Source of the DNA: Desulfopila sp. IMCC35006
GTDB lineage: Bacteria > Desulfobacterota > Desulfobulbia > Desulfobulbales > Desulfocapsaceae
Reading direction: 5' to 3'
Assembly (NCBI RefSeq): GCF_005116645.1
Contig: NZ_SWCM01000005.1
Location: forward strand, 124,001 to 188,000
Length of the DNA: 64,000 nt
Shown here: positions 36,123 through 45,980 of the stretch, one piece after another
Layout: every line of letters begins with the position of its first letter
How positions within the stretch are numbered: position 1 is the stretch's first letter
The notes under the pieces: model-generated
The model's input: the letters and a program-made list of their open reading frames with translations, nothing else
Told to the model about the DNA's origin: nothing
Databases searched by the model: none
Program-made: the position numbers and the translations under genes

Positions 36123-38255
36123 TCAGCTTTTCCCCCTGGCCCTATCTGCAGACGGAATATAAACGGAGAAAACCGAACAACGGCAGTTCTGAACCACCGA
36201 ATTGGCGAGAGAGCCGGCAAAAAAGCGCCGGATACCGACCTTCCTCGCCGCCTTGATTATGATCAGGTCAAAATTGCCGGACTCCCGCAGGATCTGCTCC
36301 AACCGTGACTCGCTGGCAACCACCATCTGCGCCGTATCAAGATCGGGCAGGTTGCTCTGCCGCCACTGCTGCAACAGCCCGTCGGCTTCCGACAATTCCT
36401 GGCGGCTATTCTCCATGTCCATCAGATACATAAAAGTCAAGCGCGGCTTGCCGGTCGTTGCCATGGCCTGCAGTACCGGCAGCATCTCATCCAGATCTTG
36501 CAGATAAAGAAAAGGTACCAGGATACGATCGAAAGAAAATGTGCCGGCGAAGCGAATCGCCACCACCGGGCAGGACACGCTATCGGTAAGCGTTGTGAAA
36601 ATCTTCTTCATGGCCAGCGGCTTGGGGCCAACCGGGTAACCGAGCACCAGAAGCTCGGGTCGATTCGTCTGCACCGCTTCAAGAAGGCCCTGTTCCGGGC
36701 GTCCGTATCTGAGCTCCTGCTGCAAGGGGTATCCCAGACTTTCAGCCTCATTTTTCTCGGCATGGAACAGCTCTTCAATTTCCCGCTCACCGAGGCTATC
36801 CTGCTGCTCCGGCGCCAGGACCCGAACGGATTTGGGCTGGGCGTGGAAATGGTGAGCAAACATGGTCGATATCCGGGCCAGACCTCGTACGTTGGCAAAA
36901 TTCGCTGCACCAAAAAGTACCACCCCGCGATAATTTTCCGCCGGTTGCAAAGGCATACCCCTCCAAGGCGCAAGGACAAAACCTCTTTGCGAACGTACCA
37001 GGAAATTTCTTAACAACGATTGTCCGGATAACCGTGATTTTTTTTGGGCAAGTTTGATTTCCCCTGCCTGCTGGAGAGAGAAGCGCACCAGGGACGGCCC
37101 GAGAAGCTCGGAAACCATCACCCCGGCAAACACCACCGGGGTAACGATCCCGGTCCAGCCACTGAGCTGGGGATCTGCGGCAATGATGAATACCAGGCCG
37201 ATGGCAACCCCGGCCTGGGGAAGAAGGGCAAGTCCCATATAGTTTCGCACCGCGGCCGTTGATCCGGACAACGCCCCACCCAGCAGGGAGCCAGAATATT
37301 TTCCAGCACAACGGGCAACAAAATAGGCGACGCCAACCCATTCGGCCAGCCAGAGGGCCCCGAGGTCAAGATGGACACCGGCCAGGGTAAAGAACAGAAC
37401 ATAGATAGGCGGTTCAAAGTTATTCAGGGCCCGGAACAGGCGGACATCCCTTTTCGCCCGATTGATAATGACAAAACCGGCCATCATCCCGGCAAGAAGC
37501 GGTGAAAGATGCAGTTCTCTGGTTATTTCCCCGCAGAGCAGCAGCAGGGCAAGGCCGGCGGTCAACATTTCTGCCCGCCGCTGGAGCTTATCCAGCACCA
37601 GATCGAGCAGAAAGCCGGTAGCCACACCGATTACAACCGAAAAAAAGATCTCCGAAACTGCTCCCAGAATTCCCATCAGAGGGGTCGTAGCACTGTTGCC
37701 GAGCAGTTGATGACCAATGGAAACGGTAATGCCGAAAACCATGATACAGATACCGTCATCAATGGCGATTACTGCCATCAACGTCGAGGTAAACGGTCCC
37801 CTGGCCTTCAATTCACGGACCACAAGCAGCAGGGCAGCCGGCGCAGTTGCCACAGCTATCGCACCGAGCAGCATTGCCAGGATCAGATTCTCACGCGGAC
37901 TGGACATTGAAGCTACCAGTTCGGCAACAACATAGGTTGCAACCAGGACGAAAACATAGGTGACAATTGCCTGGAAAAAACTTATGTACGTGACATCTTT
38001 GGCGATAGTCTGCAGTCGCCGTAATTCTATGTGCTCCCCGATGCCGAATGCAAGCATCATAAGGGCAATCTGGGTGAAATGATCCAGCTGGTGCCCCACA
38101 CTTTCAGTAGTGAGGAGCCCCAGGCCGGAGGGCCCGAGCACGAGACCGGCGAGAATATACCCGGTCACGGAAGGAAGGTGAAAGAGCTGCACGGTCTTCG
38201 CGAAAAGCAGCCCGGTGGCAAGCAGGATAGCTATGCCAAAGGTTATATTAAGCAT
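36123..38255 (-). CDS. CPA2 cation:proton antiporter with C-terminal USP-like domains
   Basis: The 710-residue protein begins with a Na+/H+-exchanger domain of about 12 helices (1-about 390; LPSVTGYILAGLVLGPSGLGLL and the ion-site region VIAIDDGICIMVFGI with paired aspartates). The cytoplasmic half (about 420-710) looks like two universal-stress-protein-type folds (VLVLGYPVGPKPLAMKKIFTTLTDSVSCPVVAIR and FDLIIIKAARKVGIRRFFAGSLANSVVQNCRCSVFSV). It probably exports Na+ or K+ for protons, with the USP part sensing nucleotide. It stands alone. Confidence 0.85.
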   Translation of the reverse strand: MLNITFGIAILLATGLLFAKTVQLFHLPSVTGYILAGLVLGPSGLGLLTTESVGHQLDHFTQIALMMLAFGIGEHIELRRLQTIAKDVTYISFFQAIVTYVFVLVATYVVAELVASMSSPRENLILAMLLGAIAVATAPAALLLVVRELKARGPFTSTLMAVIAIDDGICIMVFGITVSIGHQLLGNSATTPLMGILGAVSEIFFSVVIGVATGFLLDLVLDKLQRRAEMLTAGLALLLLCGEITRELHLSPLLAGMMAGFVIINRAKRDVRLFRALNNFEPPIYVLFFTLAGVHLDLGALWLAEWVGVAYFVARCAGKYSGSLLGGALSGSTAAVRNYMGLALLPQAGVAIGLVFIIAADPQLSGWTGIVTPVVFAGVMVSELLGPSLVRFSLQQAGEIKLAQKKSRLSGQSLLRNFLVRSQRGFVLAPWRGMPLQPAENYRGVVLFGAANFANVRGLARISTMFAHHFHAQPKSVRVLAPEQQDSLGEREIEELFHAEKNEAESLGYPLQQELRYGRPEQGLLEAVQTNRPELLVLGYPVGPKPLAMKKIFTTLTDSVSCPVVAIRFAGTFSFDRILVPFLYLQDLDEMLPVLQAMATTGKPRLTFMYLMDMENSRQELSEADGLLQQWRQSNLPDLDTAQMVVASESRLEQILRESGNFDLIIIKAARKVGIRRFFAGSLANSVVQNCRCSVFSVYIPSADRARGKS

Positions 38256-38404
38256 TGGTCATCTTGTATAAAGGTACAAAATCCGCCGTAGGATTCGAAA
38301 TATTGTTTGCGCTGCTCTAAGCGACATATCGGTGACAAGAGTACATTGCATATCTTACATGGCGAGACGATTTCATCAACACCTTCCATCAAACAACGAA
38401 GGTC

Positions 38405-39670
38405 TCAGGGCTGCCGACCTGCCAATACAGCCTGTCCCTTACCAGGCAACAGCAGGCTGAGCACCACGGCGATTCCTGCCAAAACCGCCGCGAGCAAAAA
38501 GCTGAGAGCAAACGTGCCGCTCTGTTCGGCCAGGAATCCGGCGCAGGCTGGACCAATGATCTGACCGGTGCCAAAGAGAAAGGTGACGAAACCAAAAAGC
38601 GCCGCTGTTTTTTCGGGACCGGCATGGTCTCCCACCAGTGCCGCCATAATAGGCGGTATGCTCCAGACAACGAGACCAAAACAGGCTAAAGAGATATAGA
38701 CCGAGAACATCGGCAACCGCGCCGCAGCAAGCAGGTAGGCGGTTGTCTGGAGGGAAAAGACAGCCGCCAGGGTCGCCTTACGTCCGTAAAGATCCGACAG
38801 GTGACCAAAAAGTGGTCCTGAAGCAAGACTGAGGACGCCGACCCAGGACCAGAGATTACCGGCAACCTGTTCACTGAGCCCACGTTCCTGCACCAGGGCA
38901 GTTACAAAAAACGTCACATAAATAACATAGGTACAGCCAAAGAGAAAATATATGGCTCCGCAGTGGTAAAAGATGTTTTTCCCGGCAAGCGGCTGCCCCG
39001 GGGTATTTTTCTTACCCGGCACGACCATCTTCGCTGCAATCCCGGATGCAGTGTTTGTTGCACTTCCCGATTTCTCGACTTCGGTTGGGTCGGGCCGATT
39101 GCGAATAATACCATAACACAGGATCGCGATACATCCGGCAAGACAACCAAGAACAATCCAGCTCACCCGCCAGCCATCCGCCATCTTGTTCAGCACCGGA
39201 ACCCCAGTTCCGGTGACCAATATGCCCAAGCCGTTGCCCATAACACATAAACCTGCGGCCCTGCCCCGGCTCCGGCCATCGAACCACGCAGCAATAAGCG
39301 CCATAATCGGCACATTGGAAAGAGCGCTGCCGATTCCTGTTAAAAAATAGAGCAGAAGGATCAACCAGTAGCTGCTGGAAAATCCAACGAGAACCATGGA
39401 GAGAGCAACCAGAGCCAAAGCAACGGAAATGATGTTCCGTGCACCAAAGCGTGTCGTCAAGAGGCCACAGAACAGAACCGCCAGCAGATAACCACAAAAA
39501 TTCACCGTACCGATCAATCCCATCTGGCTGTAGGAAAGGTTCAGTGCCTCGCCCATTGACGGCAGCATCATGCCGAGGGAAAAACGCCCGAGACCAAGGC
39601 TGGCAAACAGACCGGCAATGCCCGCCAGAACAATAACCCAACGATAGGATGATGTCTGTTGCCGTATCAC
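38405..39670 (-). CDS. MFS transporter, YbfB-like
   Basis: The protein (421 residues from the GTG at 39670) has 12 membrane helices. The loop-2 signature GLLTTRFGARNII and a matching GHLSDLYGRKATL after helix 8 place it in the major facilitator superfamily. The helix-1 pattern GLGRFSLGMMLPSMGEAL is typical of the YbfB/YjiJ group. GGGGA precedes the GTG. A TTG at 39757, which overlaps the cytochrome b561 stop, is an alternative and would add 29 non-membrane residues. The substrate is unknown. Confidence 0.8.
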   Translation of the reverse strand: MIRQQTSSYRWVIVLAGIAGLFASLGLGRFSLGMMLPSMGEALNLSYSQMGLIGTVNFCGYLLAVLFCGLLTTRFGARNIISVALALVALSMVLVGFSSSYWLILLLYFLTGIGSALSNVPIMALIAAWFDGRSRGRAAGLCVMGNGLGILVTGTGVPVLNKMADGWRVSWIVLGCLAGCIAILCYGIIRNRPDPTEVEKSGSATNTASGIAAKMVVPGKKNTPGQPLAGKNIFYHCGAIYFLFGCTYVIYVTFFVTALVQERGLSEQVAGNLWSWVGVLSLASGPLFGHLSDLYGRKATLAAVFSLQTTAYLLAAARLPMFSVYISLACFGLVVWSIPPIMAALVGDHAGPEKTAALFGFVTFLFGTGQIIGPACAGFLAEQSGTFALSFLLAAVLAGIAVVLSLLLPGKGQAVLAGRQP

Positions 39671-39743
39671 TGCTCGTTCCCCACCAATTAAGGCCAGCCT
39701 TGTTTCACAACCTGTTCTGAAGAAAGTGTTCTGGGCCGGCGGA

Positions 39744-40283
39744 TCATTTGCCGACAATCATCCGCATCAAGGTCCGGTCCCGGTCGAGATAATGATGCTT
39801 CAGGGCCGCAGCCGCGTGAATAACGATACTTATGGCCAGCACCGTTGCAACAACACTGTGCGTCTCGCTAAAAACCTTGCTTAACTGAGGATTGGGGCCG
39901 AAAAAAGCCGGCACTGTGAACATACCGTAAACTTTTACCGGATACCCTGCAAGCTGGGACATGATGATCCCGGTAATCGGCTGCACTATCAGTAAGAGGT
40001 AAAGAAAGATGTGCATAAGGTGGCCCAGTTTATTTTCAAATGGACTGGCTCCGAGATCACGCGGTTTCGGATTGATGAGCCGCCAGCAGAGGCGCAGCAA
40101 CACCAGCAGGAGCAGCACCACCCCGGTCGATTTGTGCAGTCCAATAAACAGCGACTTAACCGCTCCGTCGGGCAGGCTGTCCAGAAGAGATCCGACAATA
40201 AGCATGCCGACAACCATCAGGAAGACGAGCCAATGGAACAGCCGTGCAATTATGCCAAAACTCTCCTCCGTATTTGTAAACAT
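39744..40283 (-). CDS. Cytochrome b561-type diheme membrane protein
   Basis: The 179-residue protein has four membrane helices with histidines placed as in prokaryotic cytochrome b561: RLFHWLVFL in helix 1, GLHKSTGVV in helix 2, LMHIFLYLLL in helix 3 and a histidine pair in the last helix (VIHAAAALKHHYL). It binds two b hemes and moves electrons between quinol and a periplasmic acceptor. AAGGAG before the ATG at 40283 fixes the start. It precedes the MFS gene on the same strand. Confidence 0.88.
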   Translation of the reverse strand: MFTNTEESFGIIARLFHWLVFLMVVGMLIVGSLLDSLPDGAVKSLFIGLHKSTGVVLLLLVLLRLCWRLINPKPRDLGASPFENKLGHLMHIFLYLLLIVQPITGIIMSQLAGYPVKVYGMFTVPAFFGPNPQLSKVFSETHSVVATVLAISIVIHAAAALKHHYLDRDRTLMRMIVGK

Positions 40284-40459
40284 ATTCTTCTCCTTCAACG
40301 TTGTGAGAAATGAGCTGGCCGGTGTCCCCGGTCAGGAAAACGGTACTCTGCCTGTTGAGGCTACGCGTGTATGTGCGTCGTTATAATTTTTCATGACAGA
40401 GGCTGCCTGAAGGCGATCTGCCACTTCTTTGCAAGCCCTCCTTGCCTGGAAGGCATTGC

Positions 40460-41077
40460 TTATGGGCGAGTTGCATAGTATGCCTTCACGCGTGGATCAG
40501 CATTGATGCGTTCCTTGTGTTCGAAAAGGCCAGGAGCCAATCGCTGAACTATATCTGTTGGCACATAATCAAGGATACCAGAACACAGCGAGCGCGTTTG
40601 GACAAAAGCCCTGAGATCCGCGACCGTCAACCTATTGTCGGCGAAATACTCTCCGCCGCCGCGGATCAGGAGCTGGTCAAGACCACGCAGAAAGACAGAC
40701 AACCAACCGTCGACCAGCTTTTCACGCGCCAGCCGAAGTTCCTCTCCCTCCAGCCCAAACGTTCGAACGATGTAATGGGTGAGATCCTCGAGGGCACCCA
40801 TTACTTCATCACAGTAAAGGGCCTGCAGATCGTCGGCTGGATACAGACCCGCCATCTTTCCTATATAGCGGCTGAGGGCGTTGGATTGCGTTATCTGAGC
40901 ACCATCGATTTCAAGCACAGGTACAGAGTTGAAGCGCAAACCCGACCGCATCTCGCTAAATTCGGCAAAAGATATCCGGTTATCCTCAAAATCGATTCCT
41001 GCAGCGTGAAAAACAATGCGGATCGGCTCAGCTCGCCCGCCGTCAATATCGAAATAACTAAGTTTGTACCTAGGCAT
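40460..41077 (-). CDS. Glutathione S-transferase, sigma-like
   Basis: The 205-residue protein has the thioredoxin-like N-terminal domain of GSTs (KLSYFDIDGGRAEPIRIVFHAAGI with an early tyrosine, then NSVPVLEIDGAQITQSNALSRYIG with the glutathione-binding Q-S pair) and an all-helical second domain. The sequence style is that of sigma/alpha/mu-type enzymes of eukaryotes and some bacteria. AGGGAG precedes the ATG. Glutathione is unusual in strict anaerobes, so horizontal origin is plausible. Confidence 0.88.
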   Translation of the reverse strand: MPRYKLSYFDIDGGRAEPIRIVFHAAGIDFEDNRISFAEFSEMRSGLRFNSVPVLEIDGAQITQSNALSRYIGKMAGLYPADDLQALYCDEVMGALEDLTHYIVRTFGLEGEELRLAREKLVDGWLSVFLRGLDQLLIRGGGEYFADNRLTVADLRAFVQTRSLCSGILDYVPTDIVQRLAPGLFEHKERINADPRVKAYYATRP

Positions 41078-41263
41078 GGGGTAATCTCCCTATATTCCCG
41101 AGATTGGTTACTATGGACAGGTAACGAGCATCCGTTACCTGTCCTGCACTTGCCTCACAAAATCCACACTGGGCAAAGACAATAAAGTGAGCTTTAATAA
41201 CAGGAAACCCGATATCGTCTTCGTCAAGTCTTTTAAAGGCTACTGGCTATGGTAAGCATTTTC

Positions 41264-41474
41264 TCAGGTGTGAACCATAAGGTTCTTTTTGACTTCTTCG
41301 TTCTGCGGCAATTCCTCTCGCGCCCCGTAAAAACGAATCAATCCGTTGTCGATGACATGGCCGTGATCGGCAATTTCCAGGGGCGAAATGGACATTTTGC
41401 TCAACCAGCGTGATTTGATTCGTTCGGATACTATGCTGGTAATATATTTCTTTCACAATATCCATTCCATTCAT
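41264..41474 (-). pseudogene. Frameshifted C-terminal remnant of LivF (branched-chain amino-acid ABC ATPase)
   Basis: The frame from 41474 reads DIVKEIYYQ...QITLVEQNVHFA, the end of a LivF-type ATPase after its Walker B. One base shift later the other frame continues LEIADHGHVIDNGLIRFYGA and EEVKKNLMVHT to a TGA at 41264, the normal LivF ending. The first two-thirds of the gene (Walker A and signature) are absent and the M6 protease gene follows directly. It is a dead fragment. Confidence 0.75.
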
Positions 41475-41495
41475 CTTGATTATCTGGTCTCAACA

Positions 41496-43739
41496 TCACC
41501 CCATCGGCATGATTTCCAGGCTCCACGTATTCAGCGTTCCTGTGTCTGCCCGCGCAACATCAGTAACGCGCAGGGTCCAGGTTCCCTGAATGGGCTGGCC
41601 GGCCAGCCCAGAGAGCGGCGAGAGCGGCGCCATAGAGTCATAGGTAACGACAAGATTGTCCTGGCTGCCACCCAGTTGGCTGTGGAGAATGATGCGACGG
41701 CCGACAGGTGAAACAAACTCGATACGCAGGTCGCCAATATAGGTGTGGGTAATATCGATGCTCACCTTCATTTGACTGACACTGCCTGGCTGGTTCAGCG
41801 TGATACTGCTGCTCACACCAGCGGAGGTGTTGTCCGGGATGAAGAGCTTTGGCGCTGCTTCGCCCCGCACGATTTGGGCGCCGCCTTCGACGACGACGTC
41901 GAGCATCCAACGGTTGAGTTTGCCCACATCCTGTCCTGCAACATCCTGCACTTTGAGTACCCAGTCACCCTGCACACTCAGTCCGACGAAGGTCGCTAGC
42001 GCGGCAAGCAACATCGAATCGTAACTCGTCACAAGATTGTCAGTTCCTGCACCGGTTCGATTGTGCAGGATTGCTTTTTGCCCTCCCGGGCCGGTGAGCT
42101 CCACGATCAAGTCACCTATATAGGTGTGCGTGATGTCGAGGCTCAGTGTAAATTGTTTTACCATCCCGGACTCGCCAATGCTGATTGTGCTGCTGACTCC
42201 GGCTGGATTGTTGTCCGGGATCATAACCGTCGTTGTGTTCTCTGCACGAATGGACGGCTCCGGCGCCACTTCTCCGACGCGAAATTTAAGTCTGGCGCCG
42301 GGCATGGCAACGCTTGACAGGACCAATCCGGAATCGGAGCCGTTCCACAGACGTGAAGACGGTGTGGTAGCATGGGACACGGCAACCCCATTCACGCCGG
42401 CGAAAAGATCATCGCCGTCACCCTGATTGACATTATGTTCGAGATCAGTGTGTCCATCCGCCTGGAGAAGCGCACACTGGTAATGACGTTGACCGGTGCC
42501 TTGCTGGAACTCATTTGAGCCCATAATATCACAGTGATAAAGAGCCAGCCCGCTGGAGGACAGATACTGGTCAAGGCCCAGTTTTGAGCGATTTTCGGCG
42601 ATGAAGTATTCGTTTGGTACCGCGGTCTTGAACTTCAACACGCTCCTGTAATCGCCATGCACTGCTTCCACTTCTGTTGCCGAATTGAGTGAAATTTCGT
42701 TATCACACCAGCCGACAAGGTCACGCAGATACGCACATACCGGCGAAGGGGTGCGGCCGAAATTAAGGTGGTTCCCCGAGCCCATGAGACAGTAGCTGCC
42801 TATACCGGCGCTCTTCACACCATCGCCTTCTCGATTCACGGCCCCGTAATCGTACATGTCCGGGAATCGGCAAAGCAGATGGCCGTTCTCATGGCAGAAA
42901 GTACCGATGCTCAGATCTGAGACACTGCGGCCTGCGCTGGTGAGCAGATAGAGGTTCGTGGAAATGTTCCCATAGCGCAGATCTATATTGAAATTGTGCG
43001 GCCACAGCTCACCATCGTATTGGGTTTGCCCGGCGTAAAGAATATTCAGTGCATCAAGGACGCCTTCGCCACGTGAATCATAACGGTTGAGGTCCGTGCC
43101 GGCGGCAACTGCGAGATCGAGAGCTTCCTTTACCAGGAGATGGGTGAGGTAAGAGTTGCGGTTCTGGCTCAACCGGAAGGGGCCGACGACATCGTTGGTG
43201 TAGTCGAGTTTGCCGGACGAAACGATGCGGAAGTATTCGCGCGCCGAGCAGAAGTTGCCGTTCCTCGCATAATTTTCGCCATTGAGCAGATCATGTAAGT
43301 CCGCCTGGGTAACGGTCGTCTGCACGTCCTGGAATTCAACCAGGATCGTCAAGCCACGCACCGCGCCACTGCTCAGCCGCCGTCCTTCGAGCAAGCCCTG
43401 ATTGGGCCCAAACGTGCGTGCCGCTTCATTTGCCACGCGCGACATCGGCCGGCCACGCTGCCACCTTTTCTCAAATCGGCGGTTCCGCACCGAAAGTGAC
43501 TCCCGTAAGTGTCGAAGGGTGCCGGGAGGGGGCGGTCCACTGGCAGGTTCGCCGGTGGAAACCAGGGCTCCGTTGACGAGAGCCGCATAGCAGAAGTAGC
43601 CGCGATCGCTGTCACTGACTGCCGTGTAGCCATCAATCGTCTCATAGGTGGCATAGAATTCATCGCCGGTGACGCGTAATTGTATTTCCCGGTCATTTGC
43701 CTGGCCGAAGTTCAGTATTTCACCAAAGATAGCACTCAT
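41496..43739 (-). CDS. M6-family metalloprotease with two P (proprotein-convertase) domains
   Basis: The 747-residue protein has an M6 (immune-inhibitor-A-like) catalytic region. The zinc site HENGH is at about 282-286 (GTFCHENGHLLCRFPDMYDYG), with a later GSYCLMGSGNHLNFGRTP block. Two P domains follow, about 500-620 and 630-745. Each has IPDN...AGVSS, ITHTYIGDL, LHN/LHS and the WxLxVxD end; they are clear repeats of one another. No signal peptide is visible, so export would need another route or the enzyme stays inside. AAAGGAGG precedes the ATG. The DUF2278/LTD gene lies 67 bases upstream on the same strand. Confidence 0.85.
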   Translation of the reverse strand: MSAIFGEILNFGQANDREIQLRVTGDEFYATYETIDGYTAVSDSDRGYFCYAALVNGALVSTGEPASGPPPPGTLRHLRESLSVRNRRFEKRWQRGRPMSRVANEAARTFGPNQGLLEGRRLSSGAVRGLTILVEFQDVQTTVTQADLHDLLNGENYARNGNFCSAREYFRIVSSGKLDYTNDVVGPFRLSQNRNSYLTHLLVKEALDLAVAAGTDLNRYDSRGEGVLDALNILYAGQTQYDGELWPHNFNIDLRYGNISTNLYLLTSAGRSVSDLSIGTFCHENGHLLCRFPDMYDYGAVNREGDGVKSAGIGSYCLMGSGNHLNFGRTPSPVCAYLRDLVGWCDNEISLNSATEVEAVHGDYRSVLKFKTAVPNEYFIAENRSKLGLDQYLSSSGLALYHCDIMGSNEFQQGTGQRHYQCALLQADGHTDLEHNVNQGDGDDLFAGVNGVAVSHATTPSSRLWNGSDSGLVLSSVAMPGARLKFRVGEVAPEPSIRAENTTTVMIPDNNPAGVSSTISIGESGMVKQFTLSLDITHTYIGDLIVELTGPGGQKAILHNRTGAGTDNLVTSYDSMLLAALATFVGLSVQGDWVLKVQDVAGQDVGKLNRWMLDVVVEGGAQIVRGEAAPKLFIPDNTSAGVSSSITLNQPGSVSQMKVSIDITHTYIGDLRIEFVSPVGRRIILHSQLGGSQDNLVVTYDSMAPLSPLSGLAGQPIQGTWTLRVTDVARADTGTLNTWSLEIMPMG

Positions 43740-43806
43740 TGCAAAACCTCCTTTTCGACTTGCCGGATAGCTTGCAGCCTGGTCTTTCCGGGTTAGAAAG
43801 CATTTT

Positions 43807-44817
43807 TCAGAACTTTATCGTCCATCCCTGTCGACGTGTCTGTGCCTTGGTATAGGATACCCCGTCGACTTTCAAGCCACTGGCATCAAGCAGAGAGATG
43901 ATTCCCCCTTTATTGGAAAGCTGCGCCCCCTTGCCGGAAAGCATGATTGCTGCGGTTGCGCCGGGAGCGAGCAGCAGGTTGACGATGGGTTCTCTTTTTT
44001 TGAATTTATCGACCAGAGCCCAACCAGTCAAATCCACCAGATCGGGAGAAATATTGAGTAAGGTGACAACTTCTTTGCCAACATCGTCTCCCGACGGATT
44101 AGCCAGCGCTGCAACAATTCTGACAGATCCTTCGGATGCGGGGGCCGGTTCGTCGATATCGGGGATTTCTATAGTATGCCCTGTTGTATCGTCGGTATGC
44201 CAGCTCTGTGACTGAAAAGCCAAAAATACGCCCACCCACTGATTTTGATCCGGGAAGTGCAGTAACAGGCCGCCATCCTGCCATACGCCGTCATCACTTG
44301 TAAACGTGCCCACGTTTCCCTGATTCATATGAATATCATGGATACCATTGCCGGGCAGGAAGCCAAAGTATGTATCGCTCGTATTATTTTCCGGCCCCCA
44401 ACGTTCGCCAAATGCGTAAACCAGTGCAGTGTCGCTGGCTGCAGCCCGTTTCACGTAATGTTCAATTTTTTCATTCAGGTCGTTATCCGGCCCCGGTATA
44501 TCGTAGACAAGGGGCACCATCCTGCTGCGATCAAAGAGGTTGGCCCGGATATAATCCAGGGCGAGGCCACCCGGTTTGGAGAGAAGCGTGGTGAAGCCTT
44601 CATTCAGCTCAGGTAACGCATCAAGGATTGGATGCTGAAATTGGTCGTCGACCAGAAATAACAGCTCGGAAGGACTCAGTTTAGATTGCACGTTGATAGC
44701 GATCCGGAAGTGAACACTGTTGGCAAGCAGTTGCACCTCATAGTGAGGACTGCTGCCGTGCCCGGCCATGTGGTCTATTGCCTTGCCTTTGAGGATGCCG
44801 TAATTGTTCAGTGCCAT
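43807..44817 (-). CDS. DUF2278 (YukJ-like) protein with C-terminal lamin-tail domain
   Basis: The 336-residue protein starts at the ATG at 44817, which has AGGAGGG upstream. The frame stays open for another 145 codons, but those do not look coding. Residues 1-about 210 match the DUF2278/YukJ family (NYGILKGKAIDHMAGHGSSPHYEV, then GIHDIHMNQGN and WVGVFLAFQSQSWHTDD). After an acidic linker, about 225-336 form a lamin-tail-like domain (VVTLLNISPDLVDLTGWALVDK, a final VDGVSYTKAQTRRQGWTIKF). Function is unknown. The partner gene is an M6 protease with P domains. Neither protein has a signal peptide. Confidence 0.75.
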   Translation of the reverse strand: MALNNYGILKGKAIDHMAGHGSSPHYEVQLLANSVHFRIAINVQSKLSPSELLFLVDDQFQHPILDALPELNEGFTTLLSKPGGLALDYIRANLFDRSRMVPLVYDIPGPDNDLNEKIEHYVKRAAASDTALVYAFGERWGPENNTSDTYFGFLPGNGIHDIHMNQGNVGTFTSDDGVWQDGGLLLHFPDQNQWVGVFLAFQSQSWHTDDTTGHTIEIPDIDEPAPASEGSVRIVAALANPSGDDVGKEVVTLLNISPDLVDLTGWALVDKFKKREPIVNLLLAPGATAAIMLSGKGAQLSNKGGIISLLDASGLKVDGVSYTKAQTRRQGWTIKF

Positions 44818-45323
44818 AATTACCCTCCTTTTCCTGTATGGAATAATTTGGAAGTTATGAAACAGACAAACGGTATTATTTTTCCTGAACCCTTGAACTC
44901 TTTGTGGAATCTTTAAAGAGTGCGGAAATATGGAGCCCTGCGCCGGCAAGAGGAACGCATGTTCGATGAAAAGAAATCGTTGGAAGGCAACTTTTGCCAA
45001 CGCCCTTTGATAGAATAACAACACTATAATAACGCGGATTGCGCCAAGCAAGTCACAGACCCTGTCGGCTGCCGAACAACCGCACCAGCGTATCGTTTGG
45101 CAACCAGGGTAATACGGACTCGCCTTCTCCGCATGCGGCGCCGGCAAAAGAAGATGTCGCAACTCTTCGCAAACATGGTATACGTTAAAAAAAGATGTCG
45201 ATTTCGGCGTCTTGCACATCCTCTCATGATTGCACTTTTCAAAGTGACACACCGTGGTCGGAACATTGCATTTTTAGCAGTTCGGTCGCTGCCGGGTTCT
45301 TGCCCATAAAAGAAGAAGAAACC
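44818..45323. other. About 500-base divergent intergenic region
   Basis: It separates the DUF2278 gene (-) from a membrane-protein gene (+). A long open minus-strand frame continues through it, but it lacks a ribosome site and protein character. A GGAAGGCAACTTTTGCCAAC-type imperfect inverted repeat near 44980 is the only structure I see. Confidence 0.4.
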
Positions 45324-45938
45324 ATGTCTGACTTGAAAAAATTAGAGGAGATCATCGAAGAAATCAAACGGCTGGAAAAAGAACTGCTGACTGAAATCCA
45401 GAGAAAGGAAGAACAGTTTCTCTATAAAATCAAAGGGAAACGCGTATATTTCGAAGAAGAAACAAAAAAAATCCACCGAACAATCGCAACCAGAATTTCC
45501 ACCTACCTTGGCAGTACATCTTTCTTTGTTATTCTCACCGTACCGGTTATCTGGTCTTGTATCGTCCCGGCACTGATTTTGGATGCGGCGGTTTCCATCT
45601 ATCAATTCCTATGTTTTCCGGTGTATCGCATACCTAAAGTGAAAAGGAACGACTATATAGTTATCGACAGGCACAGCCTCGATTACCTGAATCCAATTGA
45701 AAAGTTGAATTGTTCCTACTGCGAATATTTTAACGGCCTGCTTGCCTATCTCCAGGAGATTGCTGCCAGAACGGAACAGTACTGGTGTCCTATCAAACAT
45801 GCCAGAAAGCTGCGCACCTTTCACAATCGCTACTATAAATTCCTGGAGTATGGCGACTACAACGCGTACCGCGAAAGACTGGAAACATTACGTAGAGATT
45901 TCAGCGACTTGACCGACAAAAACGAGGATTCCCGGTAG
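45324..45938 (+). CDS. Hypothetical coiled-coil membrane protein
   Basis: The 204-residue protein has an N-terminal charged coiled coil (LKKLEEIIEEIKRLEKELL, to about residue 40). One or two hydrophobic segments follow (about 60-100, TSFFVILTVPVIWSCIVPAL). The soluble C-terminal part has cysteines in NCSYCEYFNGLLAY and the block ARTEQYWCPIKHARKL. I have a sense of similar conserved proteins in other bacteria but no function. The ATG at 45324 follows an AGAAGAAGAA stretch. Confidence 0.6.
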   Translation: MSDLKKLEEIIEEIKRLEKELLTEIQRKEEQFLYKIKGKRVYFEEETKKIHRTIATRISTYLGSTSFFVILTVPVIWSCIVPALILDAAVSIYQFLCFPVYRIPKVKRNDYIVIDRHSLDYLNPIEKLNCSYCEYFNGLLAYLQEIAARTEQYWCPIKHARKLRTFHNRYYKFLEYGDYNAYRERLETLRRDFSDLTDKNEDSR

Positions 45939-45980
45939 TACTGCGCACCATGCAGGTTGCGGGTATTGGTGAGATCTCTT

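Noticed and set aside
41496-44817. Classical secreted protease operon
   Set aside because: Neither protein has a signal peptide, so simple Sec export is not supported.
44818-45252. Upstream extension of the DUF2278 frame (145 codons)
   Set aside because: AGGAGGG before the ATG at 44817 and the family start MALNNYG show the true start; the extension is not protein-like.
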